A stretch of 64,000 bases of DNA, from NCBI RefSeq assembly GCF_036345255.1, contig NZ_CP107783.1:6060001-6124000 (forward strand), read 5' to 3'. The position numbers were made by a program, and so were the translations under genes. Origin of the DNA: Streptomyces sp. NBC_00569. Its GTDB lineage: Bacteria > Actinomycetota > Actinomycetes > Streptomycetales > Streptomycetaceae. Below the pieces are notes generated by a model. It had not been told where the DNA came from. It was given only the letters and a program-made list of their open reading frames with translations, and made no database searches. Position 1 is the stretch's first letter; the number at the start of each line of letters is the position of its first letter. Below, piece by piece: positions 25,769 to 34,509 of the stretch.

Positions 25769-25994
25769 ACGTCACATTCACATGTCCGTACGTCTGCCAA
25801 CTCCCCTGATTTCGGGCATCACGTACGCAACGACCTTGACGCTGACATGAAAACTGGGAAGGCTGACGCGCGGCATGCGTATCAGTGGGACGCGTGTGCA
25901 CCGGGGGACGGGCCAGCAGTCGCCGACTACCCCCGGGCGGCACCCGTCCCGCGCGCTGCTCCATCAACGATTAGCTACTGGGGGTAGCAGGCAG

Positions 25995-26642
25995 ATGACC
26001 AAGAAGACGCGCATCCGTGTCGCGCGGATAGCAGCCGGTGCGGTGATCGCGGCCGGTGCGTCGCTGACCGCCGCGGGCGCCGCTTCGGCCCTCGACATCG
26101 GCGTCAACCTTCCGGGCGCCGGCGTGAAGGTGCACGCGGGCGAGGACGGTGTCGCAGCCGGTGTCGCCATCGGCGGCGAGGAGGACCCGGAGCCGACGCC
26201 GTCGGACACGCCGCCGACCGATATTCCGGACCCGACCCCGTCCACGACTCCGCCCACCGAGGAGCCCACCGAGCCCACCGAGGAGCCCACCGAGCCCACC
26301 GAGGAGCCGACCACCCCGGGCAACGGCGGCGGTAACGGTGGTGGCAACCACGGCGGTGGCGGCAACCACGGTGGCGGCGGCAACCATGGCGGCGGGAACA
26401 ACACCGACCCCGACGGCGGCAACAACCCGGTCGAGCAGGGCCAGGGCAAGGACAGCCTGCAGGACACCGGCTCCGTGCCGGCCGCCCAGCCCGCCCAGAA
26501 CGGCAAGTCCGGCGGTGAGCTGGCCGAGACCGGCGCCGCCGAGACCACGTTCCTGCTCATCGGCGCCGCGACGATGATCGCCGGCGGTATCGGCTTCCGC
26601 CTGCTGCCCCGCCTCGTCGGCGGCGGCCGCACGGTTGCCTGA
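25995..26642 (+). CDS. Sortase-anchored surface protein with LAETG motif
   Basis: 215 residues. The signal peptide reads KKTRIRVARIAAGAVIAAGASLTAAGAASA. Then come a short mature head (LDIGVNLPGAGVKVHAGEDG), acidic Pro/Thr repeats (EEPTEP units, about 90-115), a Gly/His/Asn-rich stretch (GGGNHGG units), and a C-terminal sorting signal: LAETG near residue 176, a hydrophobic helix (TTFLLIGAATMIAGGIGF) and positive charges. LAxTG is the class E sortase motif of Streptomyces, so the protein is probably wall-linked. The ATG at 25995 is used because the signal peptide starts there. The body has no enzyme domain and looks like a spacer. Confidence 0.85.
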   Translation: MTKKTRIRVARIAAGAVIAAGASLTAAGAASALDIGVNLPGAGVKVHAGEDGVAAGVAIGGEEDPEPTPSDTPPTDIPDPTPSTTPPTEEPTEPTEEPTEPTEEPTTPGNGGGNGGGNHGGGGNHGGGGNHGGGNNTDPDGGNNPVEQGQGKDSLQDTGSVPAAQPAQNGKSGGELAETGAAETTFLLIGAATMIAGGIGFRLLPRLVGGGRTVA

Positions 26643-26677
26643 GCAGCCGTAGGCGCGCACGTCCGCACGTAACGCGA

Positions 26678-26708
26678 GAAGGGCCCGGAGCATCGCTCCG
26701 GGCCCTTC
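26678..26708. terminator. Bidirectional terminator between convergent genes
   Basis: A 14-bp perfect stem GAAGGGCCCGGAGC / GCTCCGGGCCCTTC with an ATC loop, located between the LAETG gene (plus) and the small zinc-ribbon gene (minus). Confidence 0.88.
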
Positions 26709-26716
26709 CTCGTGTT

Positions 26717-26908
26717 TCAGACGGTCTGGTGGGCGAGGAGCGCCACCGCCGCGATGAGCACCGCCACCAGGACTATCAGGGCCATCGGGTGAAGACCCGC
26801 GAGCGGGCTCTCCTGCTGAAGTCGCTCACGGTTCGCCCGGCATACGGGGCAGCGGCCCTCGCTCACGGGCGCCGCGCAGTTCGCGCACACCAGCCGGTCA
26901 TAGGTCAT
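26717..26908 (-). CDS. Small zinc-ribbon membrane protein
   Basis: 63 residues. The N-terminus MTYDRLVCANCAAPVSEGRCPVCRANRERL holds two CxxC pairs of a zinc ribbon, followed by a single membrane helix (MALIVLVAVLIAAVALLAH). The frame is open far upstream, but the ATG at 26908 follows a purine-rich GGAGGAAGAG and starts directly before the zinc ribbon. Small proteins of this form are common in Streptomyces next to ftsE; their function is not known to me. Confidence 0.8.
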   Translation of the reverse strand: MTYDRLVCANCAAPVSEGRCPVCRANRERLQQESPLAGLHPMALIVLVAVLIAAVALLAHQTV

Positions 26909-27199
26909 GCGCTCTTCCTCCTCCCGCGCGGCGGAGCCGCCACAGCGTAATTCTCTCCGCACAACGCTCCGGGGAACGCAACCGTTCCCCCTACCACTGT
27001 GCCAGCTTCCGGGGATTTCGGCGCGCCTCCCCGGATGCTGCCCCTTTGGACCCGTTCCGTTCCCGTCAGGACCCGCCTGTGACCGGGCAATCATCGGGAC
27101 AAACCACTCAACCGAGGACGCCGACTGCGCCGCGCAGCCGGGTTCGCGTATGGTCACGCTCACCTACCCCCGACGCCCACGATGCACCGAGGCGCACCC

Positions 27200-27889
27200 G
27201 TGATCCGATTCGACAACGTCTCCAAGGCCTACCCCAAGCAGACCCGGCCCGCTCTCAGGGATGTGTCCCTCGAGGTCGAGCGCGGCGAATTCGTCTTCCT
27301 TGTGGGATCTTCCGGCTCCGGAAAGTCCACCTTCCTGCGGCTGGTCCTGCGCGAGGAGCGCACCAGCCACGGCCAGGTGCACGTCCTGGGCAAGGACCTG
27401 GCACGACTGTCCAACTGGAAGGTGCCGCAGATGCGCCGCCAGCTCGGTACGGTCTTCCAGGACTTCCGGCTCCTGCCCAACAAGACCGTCGGCGAGAACG
27501 TCGCCTTCGCGCAGGAAGTCATCGGCAAGTCCCGTGGCGAGATCCGCAAGTCCGTGCCCCAGGTGCTCGACCTCGTCGGCCTGGGCGGCAAGGAGGACCG
27601 GATGCCCGGCGAGCTCTCCGGTGGTGAGCAGCAGCGTGTGGCCATCGCCCGCGCCTTCGTGAACCGCCCCAAGCTCCTGATCGCCGACGAGCCGACCGGC
27701 AACCTCGACCCGCAGACCTCGGTCGGCATCATGAAGCTGCTGGACCGGATCAACCGCACCGGGACGACCGTCGTGATGGCCACCCACGATCAGCAGATCG
27801 TGGACCAGATGCGCAAGCGCGTCATCGAGCTGGAGAAGGGCCGTCTCGTCCGCGACCAGTCGCGCGGCGTCTACGGCTACCAGCACTGA
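27200..27889 (+). CDS. ftsE: Cell division ABC-type ATPase FtsE
   Basis: 229 residues. Walker [10 protein letters not shown] near 37, Q-loop [13 protein letters not shown], signature [14 protein letters not shown], Walker [14 protein letters not shown] and H-loop ATHD are all intact. FtsE drives FtsX at the membrane to activate peptidoglycan hydrolases. The GTG at 27200 ([14 protein letters not shown]) with GAGG 7 nt upstream is preferred to the ATG at 27182, matching FtsE length elsewhere in the genus. The gene precedes ftsX by 44 bp. The roughly 290 bp upstream, shared with the divergent small gene, must hold the promoter; a clear -35/-10 pair was not identified. Confidence 0.97.
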   Translation: MIRFDNVSKAYPKQTRPALRDVSLEVERGEFVFLVGSSGSGKSTFLRLVLREERTSHGQVHVLGKDLARLSNWKVPQMRRQLGTVFQDFRLLPNKTVGENVAFAQEVIGKSRGEIRKSVPQVLDLVGLGGKEDRMPGELSGGEQQRVAIARAFVNRPKLLIADEPTGNLDPQTSVGIMKLLDRINRTGTTVVMATHDQQIVDQMRKRVIELEKGRLVRDQSRGVYGYQH

Positions 27890-27933
27890 GCCCCGTGAGC
27901 ACCAGAGCACTGAGAAAGGCCTGAGCAGACGCC

Positions 27934-28851
27934 ATGCGCGCCCAATTCGTCCTGTCGGAGATCGGCGTCGGTCTCCGCCGAAACCTCACGATGACCTTCG
28001 CGGTCATCGTCTCGGTCGCCCTCTCGCTCGCCCTGTTCGGCGGCTCGCTGCTCATGCGTGACCAGGTGAGCACGATGAAGGGCTACTGGTACGACAAGGT
28101 CAACGTCTCGATCTTCCTGTGCAACAAGGGCGACGCCGAGTCGGACCCGAAGTGCGCCAAGGGAGCCGTCACCGCCGAGCAGAAGCAGCAGATCGTCTCC
28201 GACCTGAACAAGATGCCGGTCGTGGAGAAGGTCTCCCACGAGTCGGCGGACCAGGCGTACAAGCACTACAAGGAGCAGTTCGGCGACTCCCCGCTGGCCA
28301 GCTCGCTCACGCCGGACCAGCTCCAGGAGTCCTACCGGATCAAGCTCAAGGACCCGGAGAAGTACCAGGTCGTCGCGACCGCCTTCGACGGGCGTGACGG
28401 GGTGCAGTCCGTGCAGGACCAGAAGGGCATCCTCGACAACCTCTTCGGACTCCTCAACGGCATGAACTGGGCGGCGCTCGCCGTGATGGCGCTGATGCTC
28501 GTCGTCGCGCTGATGCTGATCGTCAACACGGTGCGCGTCTCGGCGTTCAGCCGCCGCAGAGAGACCGGCATCATGCGCCTGGTCGGCGCGTCCAGCTTCT
28601 ACATCCAGATGCCGTTCATCATGGAGGCCGCCGTCGCCGGAGTCATCGGCGGTGTGGTCGCCTGCGGAATGCTCCTCGTGGGCCGCTACTTCATGATCGA
28701 CCACGGTCTGGCGCTCTCCGAGAAGCTGAACCTGATCAACTTCATCGGCTGGGACGCGGTCCTGACCAAGCTGCCGCTCGTCCTCGCGATCGGCCTGCTG
28801 ATGCCCGCGGTTGCCGCGTTCTTCGCGTTGCGCAAGTACCTGAAGGTGTGA
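27934..28851 (+). CDS. ftsX: Cell division permease-like protein FtsX
   Basis: 305 residues. One N-terminal membrane helix (MTFAVIVSVALSLALFGGSLL) is followed by an extracytoplasmic domain of about 130 residues with two Cys (LCNKGDAESDPKC) that could form a disulfide. Three more helices follow, around the conserved FtsX segment RVSAFSRRRETGIMRLVGASSFYIQMPFIMEA that couples to FtsE. FtsX transmits the ATPase cycle to wall hydrolases or their adaptors. It starts MRAQFVLSEIGVGLRRNLTM, the usual N-terminus. Confidence 0.97.
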   Translation: MRAQFVLSEIGVGLRRNLTMTFAVIVSVALSLALFGGSLLMRDQVSTMKGYWYDKVNVSIFLCNKGDAESDPKCAKGAVTAEQKQQIVSDLNKMPVVEKVSHESADQAYKHYKEQFGDSPLASSLTPDQLQESYRIKLKDPEKYQVVATAFDGRDGVQSVQDQKGILDNLFGLLNGMNWAALAVMALMLVVALMLIVNTVRVSAFSRRRETGIMRLVGASSFYIQMPFIMEAAVAGVIGGVVACGMLLVGRYFMIDHGLALSEKLNLINFIGWDAVLTKLPLVLAIGLLMPAVAAFFALRKYLKV

Positions 28852-28929
28852 CAAGACTCCCCGGAGTTGCAGGGCGCCGTGCGGTTCAACGAGCCGTACG
28901 GCGCTTCGCGTTGTCCTAGACTCACCGTC

Positions 28930-30084
28930 ATGTCGGGCCCCGAGCTGTTCTCCCGGCCCCGCCGCTTCGGCCGCGGGGCGGCCCTGACATTGGTCTTCGC
29001 GAGCGTCCTCGCGACCGGCGTCGCGACGGGTTCGTGGAGCGCCGAGGGCAGCAAGTCGGGGGAGCGCCCGGCCGGTTCGGCCACCGGCGGCGGGCACGAG
29101 GACGTGCGGGACGCGGCCGCCGAGGCGATGGCCGACGGCAAGTCCCCCACGCAGGCTGCCGAGGAGGCCGTCAGCCGCAGCGGCGACCGCTGGGGCGCGG
29201 TCTACTCGCAGGGCGAGTACAAGGAGTTCGAGCAGGAGCTCGACGGCCAGTACACGGGCGTCGGCCTCTGGGCCAGGCGTACCGCCGACGGCCGGATCGA
29301 GGTCGCGAAGGTCGGTTCCGGTTCACCCGCGGCGCACGCGGGCGTGCGTCCCGGCGACCGGCTCCGCACCGTCGACGGCCGGCCCGTCACCGGCCGCCCC
29401 GTCACCGAGGTCGTCTCCCTGCTGCGCGGCGAGCACGCGGGGACGGCGGTCCGGCTCGGCCTGGCGCGCGGCACGCGCGCGTGGACCGAGACCCTGCGCC
29501 GGGCGAACCTCGCCACCGAGCCCGTCACCGTCTCCCGCCTCCCCGGGGGCACCGTCCTGATCAAGGTCGCCGCCTTCACCAAGGGCTCGGGTGACCGCGT
29601 ACGGTCCGCCGTGCGCGACGCCCCCCACGGCGACGGCGTCCTCCTCGACCTGCGGGGCAATTCGGGCGGCCTGGTCACGGAGGCGGTCACGGCGGCGTCG
29701 GCGTTCTTCGACGGCGGGCTCGTGGCGACGTACGACGTACGAGGACACCAGCGCGCCCTGCACGCCGAGCGCGGCGGCGACACCTCCAGACCGGTGGTCG
29801 CGCTCGTCGACAGCGGCACGATGAGTGCGGCGGAGCTGCTCACCGGGGCCCTCCAGGACCGCGGCCGCGCGGTCGTCGTGGGATCGAAGACCTTCGGCAA
29901 GGGCTCGGTCCAGATGCCGAGCCGGCTTCCCGACGGCTCCGTGGCCGAGCTGACCGTCGGCCACTACCGCACCCCGACCGGCCGCAGCGTCGACGGCCGG
30001 GGCATCACCCCCGACCTCGAGGCCGACGAGGGCGCCCGGCAGCGGGCCGAGACAGTATTGAGTGGCCTCGGGGACCCCTCGTAG
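28930..30084 (+). CDS. S41-family carboxy-terminal processing protease (CtpA/Prc-like)
   Basis: 384 residues. An N-terminal membrane anchor or signal (ALTLVFASVLATGVATG) is followed by a PDZ domain (about 95-180: YTGVGLWARR...VAKVGSGSPAAHAGVRPGDRLRTVDG). The S41 core follows: VLLDLRGNSGGLVTEAV, VVALVDSGTMSAAELLTGAL with the catalytic Ser near 300, and VVGSKTFGKGSVQ with the catalytic Lys. Such periplasmic/extracellular proteases cut proteins near their C-termini. The ATG at 28930 is chosen by homology; the reading frame upstream is non-coding leader. It sits between ftsX and smpB. Confidence 0.92.
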   Translation: MSGPELFSRPRRFGRGAALTLVFASVLATGVATGSWSAEGSKSGERPAGSATGGGHEDVRDAAAEAMADGKSPTQAAEEAVSRSGDRWGAVYSQGEYKEFEQELDGQYTGVGLWARRTADGRIEVAKVGSGSPAAHAGVRPGDRLRTVDGRPVTGRPVTEVVSLLRGEHAGTAVRLGLARGTRAWTETLRRANLATEPVTVSRLPGGTVLIKVAAFTKGSGDRVRSAVRDAPHGDGVLLDLRGNSGGLVTEAVTAASAFFDGGLVATYDVRGHQRALHAERGGDTSRPVVALVDSGTMSAAELLTGALQDRGRAVVVGSKTFGKGSVQMPSRLPDGSVAELTVGHYRTPTGRSVDGRGITPDLEADEGARQRAETVLSGLGDPS

Positions 30085-30102
30085 TGCGAAAATGGCCGCA
30101 CT

Positions 30103-30657
30103 ATGTCTAAGGGAATGTTCGTACCGAAGGAATCACAGCCCAAGCAGGGCGCGTCCGGGAAGTCCGGCAAGGACAAGGACGGCAAGCGCAAGATCGTCGC
30201 GCAGAACAAGAAGGCCCGGCACGACTACGCCATCGTCGACGTGTACGAGGCGGGCATCGTCCTGTCCGGCACCGAGGTGAAGTCACTGCGGCAGGGCCGC
30301 GCCTCGCTGGTCGACGGCTTCGTCCAGATCGACGGGAACGAGGCGTGGCTGCACAACGCCCACATCCCCGAGTACAGCCAGGGCACCTGGACCAACCACG
30401 CCGTGCGCCGCAAGCGCAAGCTGCTCCTGCACCGTGAGGAGATCGACAAGCTGGAGTCGAAGTCCCAGGAGACGGGTCACACGATCGTGCCGCTCGCCCT
30501 GTACTTCAAGGACGGCCGCGCGAAGGCGGAGATCGCGCTCGCCAAGGGCAAGAAGGAGTACGACAAGCGGCAGACGCTGCGTGAGCAGCAGGACCGGCGG
30601 GACTCCGACCGTGCCATCGCGGCAGCCAAGCGGCGGCAGCGGGCGCGGGAGCGCTGA
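30103..30657 (+). CDS. smpB: SsrA-binding protein SmpB
   Basis: 184 residues. SmpB binds tmRNA and delivers it to stalled ribosomes. The OB-fold core runs from [43 protein letters not shown] to [34 protein letters not shown], and the basic C-terminal tail [15 protein letters not shown] is typical. The N-terminus carries about 25 extra Lys/Gly/Gln-rich residues relative to the usual 155-160 aa proteins. Its RNA partner ssrA lies directly downstream. Confidence 0.97.
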   Translation: MSKGMFVPKESQPKQGASGKSGKDKDGKRKIVAQNKKARHDYAIVDVYEAGIVLSGTEVKSLRQGRASLVDGFVQIDGNEAWLHNAHIPEYSQGTWTNHAVRRKRKLLLHREEIDKLESKSQETGHTIVPLALYFKDGRAKAEIALAKGKKEYDKRQTLREQQDRRDSDRAIAAAKRRQRARER

Positions 30658-30805
30658 CGCTCCGCTCGGGTCCGGCAGGTCCGGTGGGTCCGGTTCGGTC
30701 CGCCCTTGCCGCCCGCGCCGGGAATTAGCTGGCCCCGTCGACCGTTGGTCACGTACGATGGGTCTTGTCCCGCTGGTGACGGGACACATTTTGAAAAATC
30801 AACAT

Positions 30806-31172
30806 GGGGATGATCGGTTTCGACAGCGGCTGTCGAAGCAGGGGAAGCGTGTCGAGGAAGCGGCAATGATCTCGTTAACCATATGTCGCAACCTATAATC
30901 GCCAACACCAAGCGCGATTCCTTCGCCCTCGCTGCCTAAGTAGCGACTTGCGAAGTGTCAGCCCGGGGGTGATCCCGACCCGGATCCTGGCATCATCAAG
31001 GGATCTAAACTTCTAAGCCCGGTCACGGGGCCTAGAAGGAAATCAAACAGTGACTGAGCCCGTCGGAGACTTGTTCGCGTGATCTCCGGGGCTGAGAAAA
31101 TCGAAGCGAACTGCACACGGAGAAGCCCTGATTCTGCACCGTTGGACGCGGGTTCGATTCCCGCCATCTCCA
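30806..31172 (+). ncRNA. ssrA: Transfer-messenger RNA (ssrA)
   Basis: The 5' GGGGAUG and 3' CAUCUCC close a 7-bp acceptor stem followed by discriminator A; the genome then reads CAG, so the terminal CCA is not encoded. The T arm GCGGGTTCGATTCCCGC is at 31149-31165. The tag reading frame starts with the resume codon GCC at 30901 and reads ANTKRDSFALAA then TAA (30937-30939). The 12-residue tag ends in the -ALAA degron read by ClpXP-type proteases. smpB lies immediately upstream, and a strong terminator follows. It rescues stalled ribosomes by trans-translation. Confidence 0.97.
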
Positions 31173-31188
31173 CAGAATTCCCATGTGA

Positions 31189-31225
31189 GACGAAGGCCCG
31201 GCTGCGATGCAGCCGGGCCTTCGTC
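31189..31225 (+). terminator. Terminator of ssrA
   Basis: A perfect 17-bp stem (31189-31205 / 31209-31225) with GAT loop begins 16 bp after the mature tmRNA 3' end. Confidence 0.88.
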
Positions 31226-31536
31226 GTGCCACCGGCTCGGGGCGCGGGCAGGAAACGGATCGCCGCCGCCGCGGCGATCCTGGAAGTCACCGGCCTGGGG
31301 ACCGACCCCGGCGCCCCCAAGTTGTACCGCTACGTGCCCGACGTGCTACTCGGCGTACAGCGTCACGGGGATCGGGCACGGGGCCCGTCGTCCGGGGAGC
31401 GGGTCGCGCAGGGCGGGACCGCGGGCGCCCGCATCCTCGTTGTGAACCTGTGCGCGGCCCACGCGATGAGGCACTCGTGAGGGCTCGGCCGACGCACCCT
31501 GTCCCCGGGCGCCGCGATCCGGGATGCTCCTGAGGC
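31226..31536. other. Gap between ssrA terminator and the carboxypeptidase gene, no gene recognised
   Basis: About 310 bp. An open frame covers part of it, but its N-terminal half reads through tmRNA and its terminator, it has no plausible ribosome-binding site, and its product resembles nothing I know. The 3' part must contain the promoter of the carboxypeptidase gene. No copy of the tmRNA 3' end (att-like repeat) was seen. Confidence 0.5.
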
Positions 31537-33156
31537 ATGAGTAGACCCGACGGACCTGTGAGACGACTCCTCAATCCCCTTGCGCGTCAACGGCGTTACC
31601 TCGTCTGGCCCGCCCTCGTCGCGCTCGCGGCGGGCCTGACCTGGGGCTCACCGGCCGGTGCTGACGGCGACAGCACCGGCCTCCCCGAGGCCGTGGACAC
31701 CATCCTCGGCGACCCGTCCATGGAGGGCGGCGCGGCGAGCGTCGTCGTCGCCGACGCCAGGAGCGGCGACATCATCTACCAGCACAACCCGACCGGACGC
31801 CTGATGCCCGCGTCCAACACCAAGCTCCTCACCTCGACCGCCGCGACGGAACTCCTCGGCACCGGCTACCGGTTCACCACCGACGTGCTCGGCGACGGGC
31901 GGCGGCGGGGGAGCGTCCTCGACGGCGATCTGTATCTGCGCGGCACCGGCGACCCGACCGCCCTCGCCAAGGACTACGACGAGCTCGCCGCCGAGGTCGC
32001 CGCGTCGGGTGTGAAGTCGGTCAGCGGTCGCCTCGTCGCCGACGACACCGCGTTCGACAGCCAGCGCCTCGGCCGCTCGTGGGCCGCCGACGACGAGTCC
32101 TCGTACTACTCGGCGCAGATCTCCGCCCTGAGCGTCGCGCCCGACACCGACTACGACACCGGAACGGTGATCGTCGAAGCCTCGCCGGGCGCGAAGGCCG
32201 GGGACAAGCCGAAGATCACCGTCACGCCGAGAACCCACTACGTGGACATCGACGTGCGGGCCACGACCGTCGCGGCCGGCGGCGACGACAGCCTCACCGT
32301 CGAACGGCGGCACGGCACGAACACCGTCACCGTCAGCGGTACCGTTCCCGTCGGAGGGGACACCACCAAGGAGTGGGTCACCGTCTGGGAGCCCACCGGA
32401 TACGCGGCCTCCGTCTTCCGCGACGCGCTCGCCGCGCACGGCGTGAAGGTGTCCGGCGGCACGAAGCTCGGGCGGGCCACCCCGAAGGGCGCCGTGCGGC
32501 TCGCCACGCACGACTCCATGCCCCTGAAGGACCTGCTGATCCCCTTCCTGAAGCTGAGCAACAACATGCACGCCGAGATCCTCACCAAGGCCATGGGCGC
32601 GAAGGCGACCGGCCGCGCGGGGAGCTGGGACGACGGACTCGCGGCGATCAGCGGCTATCTGAAGGGCATCGGTGTCGACACCGGGCGGCTGCGCCAGGCC
32701 GACGGGTCCGGGCTCTCCCGCATGGACAGCATCCCGGCGGGCCAGATCGCGAAGCTGCTGCTCGCGGTGCGCGCCGAGCCGTGGTTCGGCGACTGGTACA
32801 AGGCGCTGCCGGTGGCCTGCGACCCGGACCGGTTCGTCGGCGGGACGCTGCGCTCGCGGATGTGCGGGACACCGGCCGCGCTCAACGCCCGCGGCAAGAC
32901 CGGCTCCCTGACCGGCGCGTCCGCGCTCTCCGGCTATGTGAAGGACGCCGGGGGGCGTGAACTCGTCTACAGCATCGTCCAGAACAACTACCTGGTCGGC
33001 TCCGTGAAGCCCCTCGAGGACGCGATCGTGGTGACGCTCGCGAAGTCCGACGCGGACGCGGCGGTGACGGTGAAGCCGCGCTCGCTGCGCTCCGTGCCGG
33101 TCTCCGAACGCAAGGGCGACCTGGAGTGCTCGTGGCGCAAACCGGCGGTGTGCTGA
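31537..33156 (+). CDS. dacB: D-alanyl-D-alanine carboxypeptidase/endopeptidase (PBP4 family, S13)
   Basis: 539 residues. After an N-terminal signal (RYLVWPALVALAAGLTWGSPAGA) all three penicillin-binding motifs are present: SxxK as MPASNTKLLT (Ser94), SxN as LSNNMHAE near 341, and KTG as RGKTGSLTGAS near 453. A large insert between the first two motifs is characteristic of class C PBP4/DacB enzymes. It trims or cleaves peptidoglycan stem peptides outside the membrane. The terminal 40 residues contain two Cys (LECSWRKPAVC). It stands alone between ssrA and a convergent MFS gene 13 bp away. Confidence 0.93.
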   Translation: MSRPDGPVRRLLNPLARQRRYLVWPALVALAAGLTWGSPAGADGDSTGLPEAVDTILGDPSMEGGAASVVVADARSGDIIYQHNPTGRLMPASNTKLLTSTAATELLGTGYRFTTDVLGDGRRRGSVLDGDLYLRGTGDPTALAKDYDELAAEVAASGVKSVSGRLVADDTAFDSQRLGRSWAADDESSYYSAQISALSVAPDTDYDTGTVIVEASPGAKAGDKPKITVTPRTHYVDIDVRATTVAAGGDDSLTVERRHGTNTVTVSGTVPVGGDTTKEWVTVWEPTGYAASVFRDALAAHGVKVSGGTKLGRATPKGAVRLATHDSMPLKDLLIPFLKLSNNMHAEILTKAMGAKATGRAGSWDDGLAAISGYLKGIGVDTGRLRQADGSGLSRMDSIPAGQIAKLLLAVRAEPWFGDWYKALPVACDPDRFVGGTLRSRMCGTPAALNARGKTGSLTGASALSGYVKDAGGRELVYSIVQNNYLVGSVKPLEDAIVVTLAKSDADAAVTVKPRSLRSVPVSERKGDLECSWRKPAVC

Positions 33157-33169
33157 CGGCGGCGGGTGA

Positions 33170-34426
33170 CTACGTACGGTCGCGTGCGACGCCGCGTACG
33201 TAACCGGTGAGCGCGAGTACGAGCGCGCACGCCGACGCGGCGGCCGGGACCGCGTAGCCCGCGGTGGGGCCGAGGCGCTCCACCGCGGAGCCACCCGCCG
33301 CCGCGCCGCAGGCGATGCCCCCGAGCAGGCCGGTCACGGCGAGGGTCATGCCCTCGTTCAACTGGCCCTCGGGGGTAAGGGCCTGGACCAGTGTCATGCC
33401 CGTGACCATCGTCGGTGCCGTCGCCATACCGGCGAAGAGGAGAGCCCCGGCGACCGCAAGGAGGGAACCGGTGAGCGCCGCGAGCAGGGGGAGGATCAGC
33501 AGGACGGTCATCGCGGCGACGCACCACGGGTGGCGGCGCGCCGCGGGACCGGCGGGCCGCACCGCACCGTAGACCAGGCCCGCCACACAGGAACCGGCCG
33601 CCTGGAGTGCGAGGACCGCGCCGGCCGCCGCCTTGTGGCCCCTCTCGTCCGCGAACGCGATCGTGACCACCTCCATCGAGCCGAACACGGCGCCGGTGGC
33701 GAGGAACGACGCCAGGAGAACGGGCATCCCGCGCGCGCGGAGGGGCGATTTCGTGGCCGTGCGCCCATGGGTGGGCGGTTCCGTGGCGCGCTGCGCGGCG
33801 AAGACCAGAACACCGGTGAACAGCAGGACCGCGCCGATCAGGGTGCCGGCCTCCGGGAAGAGCGCCCCGCACAGGAAGGCGGCGAGTACCGGGCCGAGCA
33901 TGAAGCACAGCTCGTCCACCGCCTGTTCGAAGGAGTTCGCGGTGTGCAGGGTGGCCGGGTCGCCCTTGAGGAGATGGGCCCAGCGGGCGCGTGACATGCC
34001 GCCCGTGTTGGGCGTCGTGGCCGTCGCCGCGTAGGCCGCGAAGAGGGTCCAGCCGGGTGCTCCGTAGTGCACGCACAGGAGCAGGGCGAGCGATCCGCAG
34101 ACCGCGACGGCCGTGGCGGGTACGGCGATCCTGGCCTGCCCGTACCGGTCCACGAGGCGTGCCGTCCACGGGGCGACGACCGCGGTCGCGGCCATCCCGG
34201 TCGCGGTGACGGCCCCGGCGAGCGCGTACGAGCCGCGCGCCCCGGCGATCATGATGACGGCGCTGACGCTGAACATGCCCATGGGGAGGCGAGCGAGGAG
34301 GTTCCCGAGCGTGAAGGCGAGCGCGCCGGGCGTGGACAGGAGGCGGACGTACGGGGAGCGGCTGGGCTGTGGCCCGTGGGCGGAGGTCAGGTCGGCGGTG
34401 GCGGGCTCGGATATCGCGTCGGGCAT
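33170..34426 (-). CDS. MFS transporter (probable drug/metabolite efflux)
   Basis: 418 residues with 12 predicted membrane segments. The major-facilitator pattern is visible: LARLPMGMFSVSAVIMIAG, loop 2-3 signature WTARLVDRYGQAR, and a central hydrophilic loop (RATEPPTHGRTATKSPLRARG) between the two halves. Substrate unknown. It is divergent from a LysR-type gene, with only 83 bp between start codons; this arrangement usually means that the regulator controls the transporter. Confidence 0.88.
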   Translation of the reverse strand: MPDAISEPATADLTSAHGPQPSRSPYVRLLSTPGALAFTLGNLLARLPMGMFSVSAVIMIAGARGSYALAGAVTATGMAATAVVAPWTARLVDRYGQARIAVPATAVAVCGSLALLLCVHYGAPGWTLFAAYAATATTPNTGGMSRARWAHLLKGDPATLHTANSFEQAVDELCFMLGPVLAAFLCGALFPEAGTLIGAVLLFTGVLVFAAQRATEPPTHGRTATKSPLRARGMPVLLASFLATGAVFGSMEVVTIAFADERGHKAAAGAVLALQAAGSCVAGLVYGAVRPAGPAARRHPWCVAAMTVLLILPLLAALTGSLLAVAGALLFAGMATAPTMVTGMTLVQALTPEGQLNEGMTLAVTGLLGGIACGAAAGGSAVERLGPTAGYAVPAAASACALVLALTGYVRGVARDRT

Positions 34427-34509
34427 GTGATCAGCGTCACCGTGGGCCGGGCGCCCGGTCCAACACCTTCTCCGTACCGATTCACGCGCCGGCGTTGTAA
34501 GTTCGCCGG

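Noticed and set aside
31079..31480. Open frame overlapping the 3' part of tmRNA
   Set aside because: Runs through the tmRNA acceptor arm and terminator, has no ribosome-binding site and no recognisable product.
31173..31536. Integrated element at the ssrA 3' end
   Set aside because: ssrA is a frequent integration site, but there is no integrase gene and no second copy of the tmRNA 3' end in the window.
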